Part shown: one piece after another, positions 1-12,934 of the stretch
Position numbering within the stretch: position 1 is the first letter of the stretch
Layout of the letters: every line of letters begins with the position of its first letter
Origin: Methanoplanus endosymbiosus
Lineage (GTDB): Archaea; Halobacteriota; Methanomicrobia; Methanomicrobiales; Methanomicrobiaceae
Direction of reading: 5' to 3'
DNA length: 64,000 nt
Assembly: GCF_024662215.1 (NCBI RefSeq)
Contig: NZ_CP096115.1
Span: 1,178,001 to 1,242,000, forward strand
Position numbers and translations under genes: made by a program
The notes under the pieces: model-generated
The model's database searches: none
What the model was told of the DNA's origin: nothing
The model's input: the letters and a program-made list of their open reading frames with translations, nothing else

Positions 1-1841
1 GTTCCAGTATCAGATTTCACTTTTATCAGGGTACTGCAGATCTGCTGCATGACTGACTGAACCACAGATTCGATATTCTGCCATGCCGGAACATGAACAC
101 CAAGATCCTGATAGTCACTGGTAAACCTGATCTTCTTTTCAATCACCGCAGTTGCTTTTATCATCGGCTCAAGATATTCCCTGACTTTTTCTTCATCAAT
201 CTCACCTTTCAGCAGTTCCTGGTATGCCCTTATGCCGGAGAGCTGGTTGATGATATCGTGCCGTGTGACTGAGGATAGAAGGTTAAGTTTCTTATTCAGT
301 GCCTTCAGTGCCTCTTCTGTCTGTTTCCGGTAGGTGACATCCACATGTGTCCCGACTGCCCTGTGAGGAATTCCCTCGTCATCTACTTCATATGACTTTC
401 CCCTGCCCGATATCCACATCCAGCTTCCGTCCTTTTTCCGGAGACGAAAATCCTCCCGGTATGGCCTTGCTTCCTGTACATAACCATAAATTCTTGGCAC
501 AACCTCCCCACGATCCTCCGGGTGCATCAGATCAACCCATGTTGAGAGCGACATCGGCAATTCTTCCGGTTCATACCCAAGCATTGTATAATAACGCGGG
601 CTGAAGTAAATCTCATCTGTATCAAGGTTCCAGTCCCATAACCCGTGTTCACTGGCATCCACAGCCAGTTCAAAGCGATTACGGATTTTTTGCAGTTCTT
701 CTTCTGCATTCTTTCTGGCAGTAATGTCAACCATAGTTGTAAGAAGGCAGGGGATTTTCCCAAAGATAATGTAATCAACAGAGAAGAAACCATACATAAT
801 TTCGCCATTCTTTTTGCGTACCGGAATTTCGATATCTGTGACCCTGCCCTCCTCTTCAAGTATCTGGAATGCATTCAGCCTGTCCTCAGGATAAACAAAG
901 AGATTCAGATCATTTGCAGTTTTACCCAGAACCTCATTCCGCGGATACCCGATCTTCCGGACGAAGGAATCATTGACATCTATATATCTGCCATCCTCTT
1001 TTGTCGAGACTGCCATAATGGATGCACTTGAATTAAAAACCGCTGAAAATTTATCCTCAGATAATCTGAGCTGTGATATATCCTTACTGATACCAAATAT
1101 TGCAGGTTGCCCATCCCATTCACCCCATGAGACCTTTGTCTCAACCAGGATTTTATGCCCGTTCTTTGTCACAAGCGGAACCTGGTGGGAATCATATTTT
1201 CCGGCCAGTATATCATTCATGATGCAATCTGCTTTGTCTCTCTCTTCTTCCGGATGGAGCATAAGCACACTTTGCCCAAAGATCTCTTCTTTATTGTAGC
1301 CAAGACAATTTATGACCGCATCATTGACATTCAGGATAAAACCACGTTCGTCAAGCACAAATAAGAGAAGATCAATATTATTGAATAATGCCTCAATATT
1401 TTTCCTGGACTCTAATATTTTATTTTTATCCAGATTCTCCTCTGCACGCCTCTTTTCAACTAATTTAATAATATAATTCCGAAGTTCACCAAACCGGACC
1501 TTCGGTACGCCAGATTTTCGGAGATAATAGTCAGCACCGGCATTCAGGGCCTCCATTGCAACTTCTTCACTGCCTTTTCCGGTAAAGATGATAAAAGGAA
1601 TATTGTTTCCACTGCCGCGAATATTTTTCAGGAATTCAATACCATCCATACCGTACAAAAAGTAATCAGAGACAATTATATCATATCTCCGGTTATGAAG
1701 CTTATCAAGCCCCTCTTCCGCAGATGACACAGTATCCACTTTAAAACCTAAGTCAGATTCCGAATATAATTCTGATAATTCAGAAGATGTTTCCTCACCA
1801 TCAACATATAACAGATTAATCTGATTGATATTCTCCTCCAT
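1..1841 (-). CDS. Receiver-PAS-PAS-PAS sensor histidine kinase, truncated by window edge
   Basis: I translated this region by hand because the frame stays open to base 1. About 613 residues are visible. Residues 1-125 form a response-regulator receiver domain with the likely phosphoacceptor D59 in IIVSDY and the conserved T/K region FTGKG. Three PAS-type sensor domains follow at roughly 150-265, 275-385 and 390-510. An H-box-like segment SVTRHDIINQ then places the phosphorylated His near residue 528. The ATPase domain lies beyond the window. No membrane segment is seen, so it probably senses cytoplasmic signals. The ATG at 1841-1839 is the first start in the frame. Methanomicrobiales carry many kinases of this build, and the partner and ligand cannot be inferred. 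Confidence 0.85.
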   Translation of the reverse strand, partial: MEENINQINLLYVDGEETSSELSELYSESDLGFKVDTVSSAEEGLDKLHNRRYDIIVSDYFLYGMDGIEFLKNIRGSGNNIPFIIFTGKGSEEVAMEALNAGADYYLRKSGVPKVRFGELRNYIIKLVEKRRAEENLDKNKILESRKNIEALFNNIDLLLFVLDERGFILNVNDAVINCLGYNKEEIFGQSVLMLHPEEERDKADCIMNDILAGKYDSHQVPLVTKNGHKILVETKVSWGEWDGQPAIFGISKDISQLRLSEDKFSAVFNSSASIMAVSTKEDGRYIDVNDSFVRKIGYPRNEVLGKTANDLNLFVYPEDRLNAFQILEEEGRVTDIEIPVRKKNGEIMYGFFSVDYIIFGKIPCLLTTMVDITARKNAEEELQKIRNRFELAVDASEHGLWDWNLDTDEIYFSPRYYTMLGYEPEELPMSLSTWVDLMHPEDRGEVVPRIYGYVQEARPYREDFRLRKKDGSWMWISGRGKSYEVDDEGIPHRAVGTHVDVTYRKQTEEALKALNKKLNLLSSVTRHDIINQLSGIRAYQELLKGEIDEEKVREYLEPMIKATAVIEKKIRFTSDYQDLGVHVPAWQNIESVVQSVMQQICSTLIKVKSDTG

Positions 1842-1898
1842 TACGAATAAACCCCAACTGTACAGTATAATTAAGACACTATTACAAATAAAATACAA

Positions 1899-1934
1899 TG
1901 GATTATTAGTAAGTTAAATAGTACAATAATCCAT
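1899..1934. repeat. 10-bp perfect inverted repeat between kinase gene and 5S rRNA
   Basis: ATGGATTATT at 1899-1908 is matched by its exact reverse complement at 1925-1934, and a run of A follows. On the minus strand this reads as a T7 tract, then the hairpin, about 130 bases past the 5S gene and about 60 bases before the kinase start. It may be an rRNA-operon terminator or an operator for the kinase gene. The rest of 1842-2063 is AT-rich with no gene. Confidence 0.5.
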
Positions 1935-2063
1935 AAAAAAACATTCTGATGGCTCAAAGTCCAATGTAATTGTTGGATAGTATAATTTAAACAAAATAAC
2001 TATTCAAAACAGCTTACACTGACATAATAACTTTTCAGAAGAGACAATCACTCACATGAGCAA

Positions 2064-2181
2064 TTGCAGCGTTAGGTGGTTCCCAAGAACTCTCGTATCT
2101 TAGTACAGCACCAAACGTGGGCGGGCTTAACTGCCGGGTTCGAGATGAGTCCGGGTGTTTCCCCGCCGCTATGGCCGCAAT
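2064..2181 (-). rRNA. rrf: 5S ribosomal RNA
   Basis: The minus strand carries the archaeal 5S signature, including GATGAGT-like loop sequence, CCCGGCAGTTAAGCCCG and GGGAACCACC. The two ends, TTGCGGC and GCTGCAA, pair as the terminal stem with one G-U pair. The length of about 118 bases fits. It is the last gene of the rRNA operon. Confidence 0.93.
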
Positions 2182-2242
2182 CACAGACCGGACATCAGGT
2201 CACGAACCTGAATTATTGTCTGCAATTATCCGGCATATTGGC

Positions 2243-2279
2243 ATTCACACAACGATTTCGTCTGGATTTTAACGGTTAA
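2243..2279 (-). other. 3' arm of the 23S rRNA processing stem (bulge-helix-bulge)
   Basis: This 37-base arm pairs with 5226-5262 across the whole 23S gene. On the minus-strand transcript the pairing is 17 bp, an AAA bulge, a 4-bp helix (CGTT with GACG), a second AAA bulge on the opposite strand, then 13 bp. This is the canonical substrate of the archaeal tRNA-splicing endonuclease, which excises and circularises pre-23S RNA. Confidence 0.9.
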
Positions 2280-2291
2280 GTAATGTTTCCG

Positions 2292-5213
<2,922 letters not shown>

Positions 5214-5225
5214 CATTTTATCGGT

Positions 5226-5262
5226 TTAACCGTTAAAATCCATTTAACGTCGTTGTGTGAAT
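5226..5262 (-). other. 5' arm of the 23S rRNA processing stem (bulge-helix-bulge)
   Basis: This arm pairs with 2243-2279. Transcribed 5' to 3', it gives 13 paired bases, the 4-base central helix CGTT, the AAA bulge, then 17 paired bases. It lies between the tRNA-Ala and the mature 23S end. Confidence 0.9.
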
Positions 5263-5340
5263 ACCTATACACGGCCTCAAAGAGTCCTTACTGACTCTCA
5301 GCCCTTCCCCGTCGATTCACATCAACGGGTGCATTGAAAA

Positions 5341-5360
5341 GCCGTTTCCGAAAAAACGGC
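5341..5360. other. Spacer hairpin between tRNA-Ala and 23S
   Basis: AGCCGTTT and AAACGGCT form an 8-bp inverted repeat around a six-base loop, directly beside the 3' end of the tRNA. In the transcript it sits just after the tRNA, so it may aid spacer folding or tRNA 3' maturation. That role is inference. Confidence 0.5.
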
Positions 5361-5362
5361 TA

Positions 5363-5435
5363 TGGACCCAGGGGGATTTGAACCCCCGGCCTCGGCGTTG
5401 CAAACGCCGCGCTCTTCCAGCTGAGCTATGAGCCC
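5363..5435 (-). tRNA. tRNA-Ala (anticodon TGC)
   Basis: The minus strand folds into a complete 73-base cloverleaf. The acceptor stem GGGCTCA/TGGGTCC contains the G3-U70 wobble pair that identifies alanine tRNAs. The anticodon stem GGCGT/ACGCC presents TGC, and the T-arm loop is TTCAAAT. The discriminator base is A and CCA is not encoded. It sits in the 16S-23S spacer, as in most euryarchaea, and no intron is present. Confidence 0.97.
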
Positions 5436-5456
5436 TCTGCTTTTTGTTTATGTTAA

Positions 5457-5494
5457 CACTGACAATTTTACAGTTTGTTTAATAACCGCTAATT
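5457..5494 (-). other. 3' arm of the 16S rRNA processing stem (bulge-helix-bulge)
   Basis: This 38-base arm pairs with 7046-7083 across the 16S gene. In the transcript it gives 21 paired bases, the central CTGT pairing with GCGG (two G-U pairs), the AAA bulge, then 10 paired bases. Like the 23S site it is a canonical endonuclease substrate. Confidence 0.9.
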
Positions 5495-5514
5495 ACCCCT
5501 CACGATATTTCGTT

Positions 5515-6983
<1,469 letters not shown>

Positions 6984-7045
6984 TAATTGTTTGAAGTACT
7001 TACACTTCGGCACACTATCGATATTTCACTAGTTTATCTAAAAGG

Positions 7046-7083
7046 AATTAGCGGTTATTAAACAAATTTCCGCATTGTCAGTG
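7046..7083 (-). other. 5' arm of the 16S rRNA processing stem (bulge-helix-bulge)
   Basis: This arm pairs with 5457-5494. It reads 10 paired bases, central GCGG, the AAA bulge, then 21 paired bases. It lies about 60 bases before the mature 16S 5' end. Confidence 0.9.
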
Positions 7084-7091
7084 CCAACGTC

Positions 7092-7126
7092 AGAACCGAC
7101 ACCCCCATCCGGGTGCTTTCGGTTCT
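7092..7126 (-). other. rRNA leader hairpin
   Basis: AGAACCGA and TCGGTTCT are perfect 8-base arms, with an inner CACCC/GGGTG pairing, giving a 13-bp two-part stem. It lies in the leader between the promoters and the processing stem. A second perfect 7-bp hairpin, CCTGTGA/TCACAGG, is at 7244-7263. Both are in the transcribed leader only if the distal promoter is used. Confidence 0.6.
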
Positions 7127-7163
7127 CCATCTAAGAATCGAGGTAACAATGTTAGGTTTATTG

Positions 7164-7172
7164 TTATATAAA
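7164..7172 (-). promoter_or_regulatory. TATA box, proximal rRNA promoter candidate
   Basis: The minus strand reads TTTATATAA, a near-ideal archaeal TATA box. Transcription would start about 25 bases downstream, near 7143, before the leader hairpin and the 16S processing stem. Confidence 0.65.
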
Positions 7173-7340
7173 CACATTGTTTTACGATTTACAAAAAGCA
7201 GAGGAAAGCATATCTCAGCGAATCCATCTTAGCTTACTTCCACCCTGTGAAAAAACTCACAGGACTCCCGAATTAAACGTTACAGCCACCCTGAGGCGTC
7301 TGTTCCCGTAATACTTCGGCCTTACAATGTTGTATGCCGC

Positions 7341-7350
7341 CACATATAAA
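7341..7350 (-). promoter_or_regulatory. TATA box, distal rRNA promoter candidate
   Basis: The minus strand reads TTTATATGTG, about 180 bases upstream of the proximal box. Tandem promoters are common for archaeal rRNA operons. A start near 7320 would place the 7244-7263 hairpin in the leader. Confidence 0.55.
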
Positions 7351-7483
7351 CCCTTGCAGGAAATGAGAGAATTTTCAGGACAAACCCAATCATCCGCAAC
7401 AAAAAAACGGCAGAACGGCGTTTTTCCATGACATTTTGATCACTCGCGCAAACGGACAGGAATACAACACCATTCCCTGCAAT

Positions 7484-7530
7484 AAAAAAACCATAAAATC
7501 AAACAAAAAAAACACAAAATAACAAACATC
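7484..7530 (-). terminator. Poly-T terminator region after scpA
   Basis: The minus strand here carries two long T runs, T7 and T8, separated by T-rich sequence, about 120-160 bases past the scpA stop. Archaeal RNA polymerase terminates at such U-runs without a hairpin, so this probably separates the smc operon from the rRNA promoters. Apart from this, 7357-7649 is A-rich with no gene that I can support. Confidence 0.6.
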
Positions 7531-7649
7531 TCCAAAATATAAAACATGAAGAGCCCCATCCATCAAAACTCCCGGTAATAAGATGAGAAAACTCCCATAC
7601 TCAACCCGGCAATAAGCGCTCCAAAGCAGCCGGAAAAATACCGCAAAAC

Positions 7650-8372
7650 TCAGTTTTCTTCAAACTTATCCGGAGACCACCCGGAAATCTTAATCTCGCC
7701 GAAAAATTCATCCTGAAATATCATCAGCTTTCCTTCAAGCATCAGAAAGAGAAGCGGAAGATATACAGACCTGTGGTCCATTTTAACGTCCTGACATAAC
7801 AGACTGAGAGTAGTCTCTCCGGAAGTACCGCAGATCTTCACAAAAGACGAGTAAACATAATCAGTTTCATCCTTAAAGTCCTCCTCATGAGCAACCGAGA
7901 TGACATCATCCGCCTCAAAAAATACCGGTGATTCGGCCTTCTTCCGCTTCTGCTTACGAATCTGCATCTTTTCTGCGGTCTTTAACTCCTTGATAAGCTC
8001 ATACAGTGTAACCGGTCTTTTTCGGTGACTCTTGCGTTTAATACGCCGCTGAATCTCCTTTTCAAGGCGATCAACAGGCTCTGCAATATCCCCGAATGTA
8101 TAATCATCACCGCCGAACAGGTCATCACCGGAAAAATCATCACATAACTCATCATCCGGAGATTTACCCGACTCCTCAAGGACCTCAGACTTCATCCGGA
8201 GAAGAAGGGAAGCATAAAAGAGAGTCCGGCCTGAAACCCTCAGGTCGAGCTTATGCATCCTGTCAAGCTCATTTAAGAAACGATCAGTAACCTCAACTAT
8301 ATCAATATTCCATGGATCAATCTCGCCGGACTCCGACATCCTGACAAGAATCTCTACCGGTTCCTCATCCAT
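7650..8372 (-). CDS. scpA: Segregation and condensation protein A (kleisin)
   Basis: This 240-residue protein is the kleisin subunit that bridges the heads of SMC to make the chromosome condensin. The N-terminal segment PVEILVRMSESGEIDPWNID is the family signature, and the C-terminal winged-helix region (about 175-235) would bind the SMC head. Residues 75-100 are acidic. Its ATG overlaps the smc stop by 8 bases, so the two are co-translated and stoichiometry is probably coupled. No scpB-like gene is in the window. Length is usual for archaeal ScpA. Confidence 0.93.
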   Translation of the reverse strand: MDEEPVEILVRMSESGEIDPWNIDIVEVTDRFLNELDRMHKLDLRVSGRTLFYASLLLRMKSEVLEESGKSPDDELCDDFSGDDLFGGDDYTFGDIAEPVDRLEKEIQRRIKRKSHRKRPVTLYELIKELKTAEKMQIRKQKRKKAESPVFFEADDVISVAHEEDFKDETDYVYSSFVKICGTSGETTLSLLCQDVKMDHRSVYLPLLFLMLEGKLMIFQDEFFGEIKISGWSPDKFEEN

Positions 8373-11300
8373 TGCTCTTTACACCGGTAACATATGTACT
8401 CTTATCAGGCCTGGCAGTCACACCAATGATCCGGTCAGCCCTCTCAATAGTCGGGCGGCGAAGTGAGACACATATCGTCTGTGCATTGCCGGAGAGTTCA
8501 CTGATCATATTGGAGATCCTCTCAACATTTGAACCGTCAAGCATCATATCCACCTCATCAAGCGCATAGAAAGGCGCAGGCATATACTGCTGAATAGAGA
8601 AGATAAATGCAAGAGTTGTGAGGGATTTCTCACCACCGGACAGTGCGGAGAGGAGATGAACCTTCTTACCCCTCGGCTGAACTGCAAACGTCATACCGCC
8701 GCTGAAGGGATCTTCAGTACTGTCAAGGGAAAGATTTCCGCTGCCCTCAGTGAGGCGTGCAAAAATACTCCTGAAATTTGAGTCAATTGCATTATAAGCC
8801 TCCATAAAAGAGTCATACTTCATCTTCTCATAATGCTCAATTCTCTCAATGATATTGGCCCTCTCCCTTGAGAGAACCTCCTTCTTGCCTGACCTCTCCT
8901 TTATCCGGGTGTCAACACGCCCATACTCCTCAATTGCAAGCATGTTAACCGCACCAATCCTCTTTATCGCCCTCTCAGAACTGTCAATTCCTTTCTCAAT
9001 CTCATCAGGGGACATATCAGTCTCAACTCCGGACGTTTTGGCAGACAACTCCTCAATCTCTGAAAGAAGCGAACCTTCCCTCTCCATAAGAGATGAAACC
9101 TGAAGTTTTATCCTCTCCATCTCAGAATTAATGGCAAAAATCTTCTTCTCCACAGCCAGAACTGAACTGTTGAGCTCATCCCTCAGAGCCTGCAACTTAT
9201 TTAGCTCAACCGAAAAGTTATCCTTCTTTTCCACAAGGGAATTTATTTCTGCCTCAGCTTCCGAAATTCCGGCCTGATTCTTCAGAACATCCTCATCAAT
9301 CCTCTTAAAATCAGAATCAATCCTCTCCCTCTCATTCTGAAATTCTGTAAGGCGGCTCTGGAAATGCTGCCTCTCCCTCTGTGAGTCAGATATATCATCG
9401 TCCTTATTTCTAAGCCTGCGTTCCGAATCGGTGACTTTTCTCCGGAGAAAATCCACTTTCTCAGCAAGTTCCGGAATTCCAGTATCACCAAGCTTCTTCT
9501 TTAAGGATTCAATGCTCCCCTCAACAGAACCAATATCCCAGGATATTCCCTCAAGTACAGATTCAATCTCCTCAAGCCTGACAGCACCAAGAGAGAAATC
9601 ACCAGCCATATCATCCTGTTTTTCCCTGATTCCGGCAATCTCAGCATTGAGGGAGTCATAGAGTTTTTGGAATTCTTCAACCAGCACCCCATACTTTGAG
9701 ATCTGCCCGCCAATTTCAGACCGCCGGCTTCTCCTCTCACCGGCAAGATTCTCATATCTCTCAACAGCAGCCCTGAGATCACCCTCCTCAGCAGCAAGCG
9801 CCGAAATTTTTGCCTTAAGGGCATTTATCCCGTCATCTGCCGCGACACCAAAGCCCTGCATCTTCTTATGAACAGAACCTCCGGTCATAGCACCGGCGAC
9901 CTCAATTAGATCACCGTCAAGAGTTACCATCCTGAAACGGCCCATCATCCTTCTGGCAGTGGCCATATCCTTTACAACAACAGTTCTCCCGAATACATGA
10001 CGGAAGACAGAATCAAAGAGGGGATCATATTCTAAAAGATCTGCCGCATATCCAATCACATCAGGATCAGATATATGGGGCAGATCGGGGGCACGAAGTT
10101 TATTTAACGGCAGAAAAGTCATCCGGCCGAGACGGTTCTCCTTCAGATAGCTTATGCAGGAAGATGCCACAGAATCACTCTCGGAGACAATGCTCCTGAG
10201 TCTGCCCCCTGCCGCAATATTAAGAGCATTCGTATATTCAGGCGGCGCTCTCCCAAGCTGTGCAACAGTTCCGTATATTCCGTCCATGCCGAGGATGTAA
10301 TCCATCGCCCGGCCTCCAGGCCCACCCGATGCCTGCTGCTGAGCCTCAAGCCTCATCAGTTCACGGTCAAGGGATCTTATCTCAGATTTAACCTTCTCAA
10401 GCGCACCTTTATTTTCAAAGAGCCTCCCTTCACTCACCGACAGTTCCCGGTCAATAACAGACTTCTCCGCACCAAGGGATTTTATCAGTTCAGAATACTC
10501 CTCAAGGCTGCCGGCCCTGCCCTTCAGCTCAGATTCCGCCTGAATGAGTCTCTCTGACAGGCGCTCTTTCTCTTCAGTCCGAAAACGGCTCTTCTCAATT
10601 AAGAGATCCTGCTCCTTTAAGAGATCAGATCTCTGTGAACGGAATTTTTCAAGCCTCTCCCGGAGGGAGAATAGTTCATCTTTTGCACCCTCCACAGTCC
10701 GGCTTTCTTTGGAGAGCTGATTCTCCGCATTCTCAAGATCTGCCCTGATGCCGGAGAGCTCCATTGAAAGACCGGAGCGGTCAACAGAGAGATTCCTGAT
10801 CTTATCGGAAATCTCCTTTACTGTTGACTCAGCACGCCGCATATCGGCAAAATTCTTCTGCTGCGCCTCCTTTGACTTCTCCCTCTCAGCATTAAGCTTC
10901 GCGATCGACTGCTCGCAGAATCTCACCTTACCACGTGCATTCTCAATTTCAGAGAGCAGAGCAAGATATTCAGCACCGCTCTTATCATTGATCTCGTCTT
11001 CGATCTCCTTTGCCCTGACTTTTAACTGTTCCAGTTCATCCTGACGGACTGATTTATTCACGGAAAGTTTCTCAGATTCAGCATTCTGATCTTCAGTCAG
11101 AGATCTGACCGCCAGAAGTTCCTTATTTTTCTCAGCAAGTTTTGCAGACGAGAGGCAGTTTTTCAGGTGCTCAAGCTCCTCCTCAAGCGCCCTGTACTTT
11201 AAAGCCTGCTCCTTCTCCTCCTTAAGCTCAATAATCCGGTTCTCAAGCTCGGCAAGAATCAGCTCCTCCCTCTCAATCCTGTCGCGGACGATCTCCAGTT

Positions 11301-11805
11301 CAGAGAGTGCCTGATCCCTTTTCTTGTCAAATTCTGCAACCCCGGCAATCTCATCAATGATCTTCCTGCGCTCGGTATTGCTCATCTCAGTTATGCGTGT
11401 GATATCGCCCTGCATCACCACATTATACCCCTCGGATTTTATACCGTTTCTTGAGAGATATTCAACAATATCACCCACCTTACAGGCGCGATCATTGAGG
11501 TAATTGTAACTGTAATATCCATGAGGAGTTCTCTTAATCTTCCTGCGGATCTTTGTGCCTTCAGAAAAGGTGATTGAGACCTCTGCGGTATTTTTTCCGG
11601 AGTTAAGATTGATAAGGTCAGTCAGTTTCTCAGCGCGAAGACCCCTTGCGCCGGAGAGAGTCAGACAGAAGAGAACAGAATCAATTATATTGCTTTTACC
11701 GGAGCCGTTTGGGCCTGAAATGACAGTGAATCCCTCAAAAAACGGAATTTTGGTTTTTTTGCCAAATGATTTAAAATTGTCAACTTCAAGTTCGGTTATA
11801 TACAA
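8365..11805 (-). CDS. smc: Chromosome segregation ATPase SMC
   Basis: SMC is the ATPase of the condensin complex that organises and segregates the chromosome. The 1,146-residue protein shows the full layout: Walker A GPNGSGKSN near residue 32, a long coiled coil, a hinge at about 500-640, a second coiled coil, the signature LSGGEKSL near 1055 and Walker B FYALDEVD near 1079. The start codon is TTG at 11805, supported by an AAGGAGCT ribosome-binding site about 9 bases upstream. It overlaps scpA by 8 bases and lies 50 bases after the coiled-coil gene upstream, so all three are probably one operon. Confidence 0.97.
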   Translation of the reverse strand: MYITELEVDNFKSFGKKTKIPFFEGFTVISGPNGSGKSNIIDSVLFCLTLSGARGLRAEKLTDLINLNSGKNTAEVSITFSEGTKIRRKIKRTPHGYYSYNYLNDRACKVGDIVEYLSRNGIKSEGYNVVMQGDITRITEMSNTERRKIIDEIAGVAEFDKKRDQALSELEIVRDRIEREELILAELENRIIELKEEKEQALKYRALEEELEHLKNCLSSAKLAEKNKELLAVRSLTEDQNAESEKLSVNKSVRQDELEQLKVRAKEIEDEINDKSGAEYLALLSEIENARGKVRFCEQSIAKLNAEREKSKEAQQKNFADMRRAESTVKEISDKIRNLSVDRSGLSMELSGIRADLENAENQLSKESRTVEGAKDELFSLRERLEKFRSQRSDLLKEQDLLIEKSRFRTEEKERLSERLIQAESELKGRAGSLEEYSELIKSLGAEKSVIDRELSVSEGRLFENKGALEKVKSEIRSLDRELMRLEAQQQASGGPGGRAMDYILGMDGIYGTVAQLGRAPPEYTNALNIAAGGRLRSIVSESDSVASSCISYLKENRLGRMTFLPLNKLRAPDLPHISDPDVIGYAADLLEYDPLFDSVFRHVFGRTVVVKDMATARRMMGRFRMVTLDGDLIEVAGAMTGGSVHKKMQGFGVAADDGINALKAKISALAAEEGDLRAAVERYENLAGERRSRRSEIGGQISKYGVLVEEFQKLYDSLNAEIAGIREKQDDMAGDFSLGAVRLEEIESVLEGISWDIGSVEGSIESLKKKLGDTGIPELAEKVDFLRRKVTDSERRLRNKDDDISDSQRERQHFQSRLTEFQNERERIDSDFKRIDEDVLKNQAGISEAEAEINSLVEKKDNFSVELNKLQALRDELNSSVLAVEKKIFAINSEMERIKLQVSSLMEREGSLLSEIEELSAKTSGVETDMSPDEIEKGIDSSERAIKRIGAVNMLAIEEYGRVDTRIKERSGKKEVLSRERANIIERIEHYEKMKYDSFMEAYNAIDSNFRSIFARLTEGSGNLSLDSTEDPFSGGMTFAVQPRGKKVHLLSALSGGEKSLTTLAFIFSIQQYMPAPFYALDEVDMMLDGSNVERISNMISELSGNAQTICVSLRRPTIERADRIIGVTARPDKSTYVTGVKSNG

Positions 11806-11812
11806 AGACCAG

Positions 11813-11819
11813 TAGCTCC
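11813..11819 (-). promoter_or_regulatory. Ribosome-binding site fixing the TTG start of smc
   Basis: The minus strand reads AAGGAGC just before the TTG at 11805-11803. It matches the CCUCC tail of the 16S RNA in this window and supports the non-ATG start. Confidence 0.6.
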
Positions 11820-11855
11820 TTTGAACGCTGAAAATATTGGATTTGTTATTTTAGA

Positions 11856-12758
11856 TTACTTTCTTTTCTTAGTTATTTCCACTGCATCATCATCATCAGC
11901 ATAAATAAGAGGCTTTCTGTCCCTTGGGTCTCTCTCAGATGCCCTCCTCACAGGAATGTGTCCACCCCTGTTGTCTGCAATGATCATACCGTCACCCTTC
12001 ATCCTTTCAGGCTTCATTGTGCCATCCGGCTGAATGATCAGGACCTCTTCGGATCTCTCCTTCTCTTCCCGTCTGCGCACATCCTCACTCTTCTTAACTG
12101 CAATATCCACAGGCTTCTCCGGAACAGGATAATTCCTGCGCTCTTTTATAGCATCAGCCTCCTTCCTGTTATCAGTAGCCGGTCTTCTGACATCAGTAAC
12201 TGGTCTTCTGTTATCCGCAGCTGTCCTTCTGGCATCAACATTTTTGTTATCAGCACCATTTTCATCCAGAGATCTTGACAGTTTCTGAATCCAGGCTTTG
12301 AGATCAAGCATCTCAGCAGTAAGACCCCTGACCATACCACTCATTTCATTGACCTGTCTTTCAAGAGATTTCACCCTCTCGTCATGTTCAGGACTGGCAT
12401 CTTTTATTTCACTGACCTCTCTTTCAAGAGCTATCACTCTGTCATCATGTTCAGGACTGGCATCTTTCATTTCACTGATCTCTTTTTCAAGAGCCTTCAC
12501 CCTCTCATCATGTTCAGGACTGGCATCTTTCATTTCACTGACCTCTCTTTCAAGAGCCTTCATCCTGTCATCATGTGCAGGACCGGCATCTTTCATTTCA
12601 CTGATCTCTCTTTCAAGAGCCTTCACCCTGTCATCGCTTACAGGATTAGCACTGGTCATTTCCCTGACACTGTCTTTAAGCATCTCTATTTCACGCTCTT
12701 TTTCCCCGACTGTATGTTCGAGGTCTCTTATTCTGGCAGAAGAATCATTAATATCCAT
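11856..12758 (-). CDS. Coiled-coil protein with 21-residue tandem repeats
   Basis: I do not recognise a family. The 300-residue protein is mostly charged. Residues 5-40 look like a heptad coiled coil. Residues about 44-148 are built from five copies of a 21-residue unit of the form R-[VM]-[KI]-A-L-E-[RK]-E-[IV]-S-E-M-K-D-A, then a short linker with P and H. A multiple of seven keeps heptad phase. The C-terminal half (about 170-300) is basic, polar and probably disordered, with repeats of a D-x-R-R-P motif. It lies 50 bases upstream of smc on the same strand, so a role linked to SMC is possible but unproven. Confidence 0.75.
   Translation of the reverse strand: MDINDSSARIRDLEHTVGEKEREIEMLKDSVREMTSANPVSDDRVKALEREISEMKDAGPAHDDRMKALEREVSEMKDASPEHDERVKALEKEISEMKDASPEHDDRVIALEREVSEIKDASPEHDERVKSLERQVNEMSGMVRGLTAEMLDLKAWIQKLSRSLDENGADNKNVDARRTAADNRRPVTDVRRPATDNRKEADAIKERRNYPVPEKPVDIAVKKSEDVRRREEKERSEEVLIIQPDGTMKPERMKGDGMIIADNRGGHIPVRRASERDPRDRKPLIYADDDDAVEITKKRK
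12320..12640 (-). repeat. 63-bp in-frame tandem repeat
   Basis: About five near-identical 63-bp units encode the 21-residue repeats of the coiled-coil gene. The plus strand shows recurring TTCAGGACTGGCATCTTT-type blocks. The high DNA identity between units indicates recent duplication or ongoing homogenisation, so copy number may vary between strains. Confidence 0.85.
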
Positions 12759-12934
12759 CAGGATACTCCGTTATATGAAAGTCATCTCATAGGTTAATTA
12801 ACATTTTGTGTTTTTCCGTCTTATGCGCCATCATCCGGTTTTACTAAATGATAACTGAATAAGTTAAGTTTCAGTATAAACAGAAACATTTCTTCAGAAA
12901 CAATATAATCCTCAGAAAAACAACTCTTTTGAAT

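Noticed and set aside
347-1364. Several plus-strand open frames of 60-130 codons
   Set aside because: They are antisense to the kinase, whose minus-strand translation shows clear receiver and PAS motifs.
8372-11815. Plus-strand frames inside smc
   Set aside because: They are shadows of the smc coding frame with skewed, Ser-rich composition.
12298-12797. Plus-strand frames of 137 and 164 codons over the 63-bp repeat
   Set aside because: They are reverse readings of the coiled-coil repeats. The minus-strand product has clean heptad structure and a sensible start.
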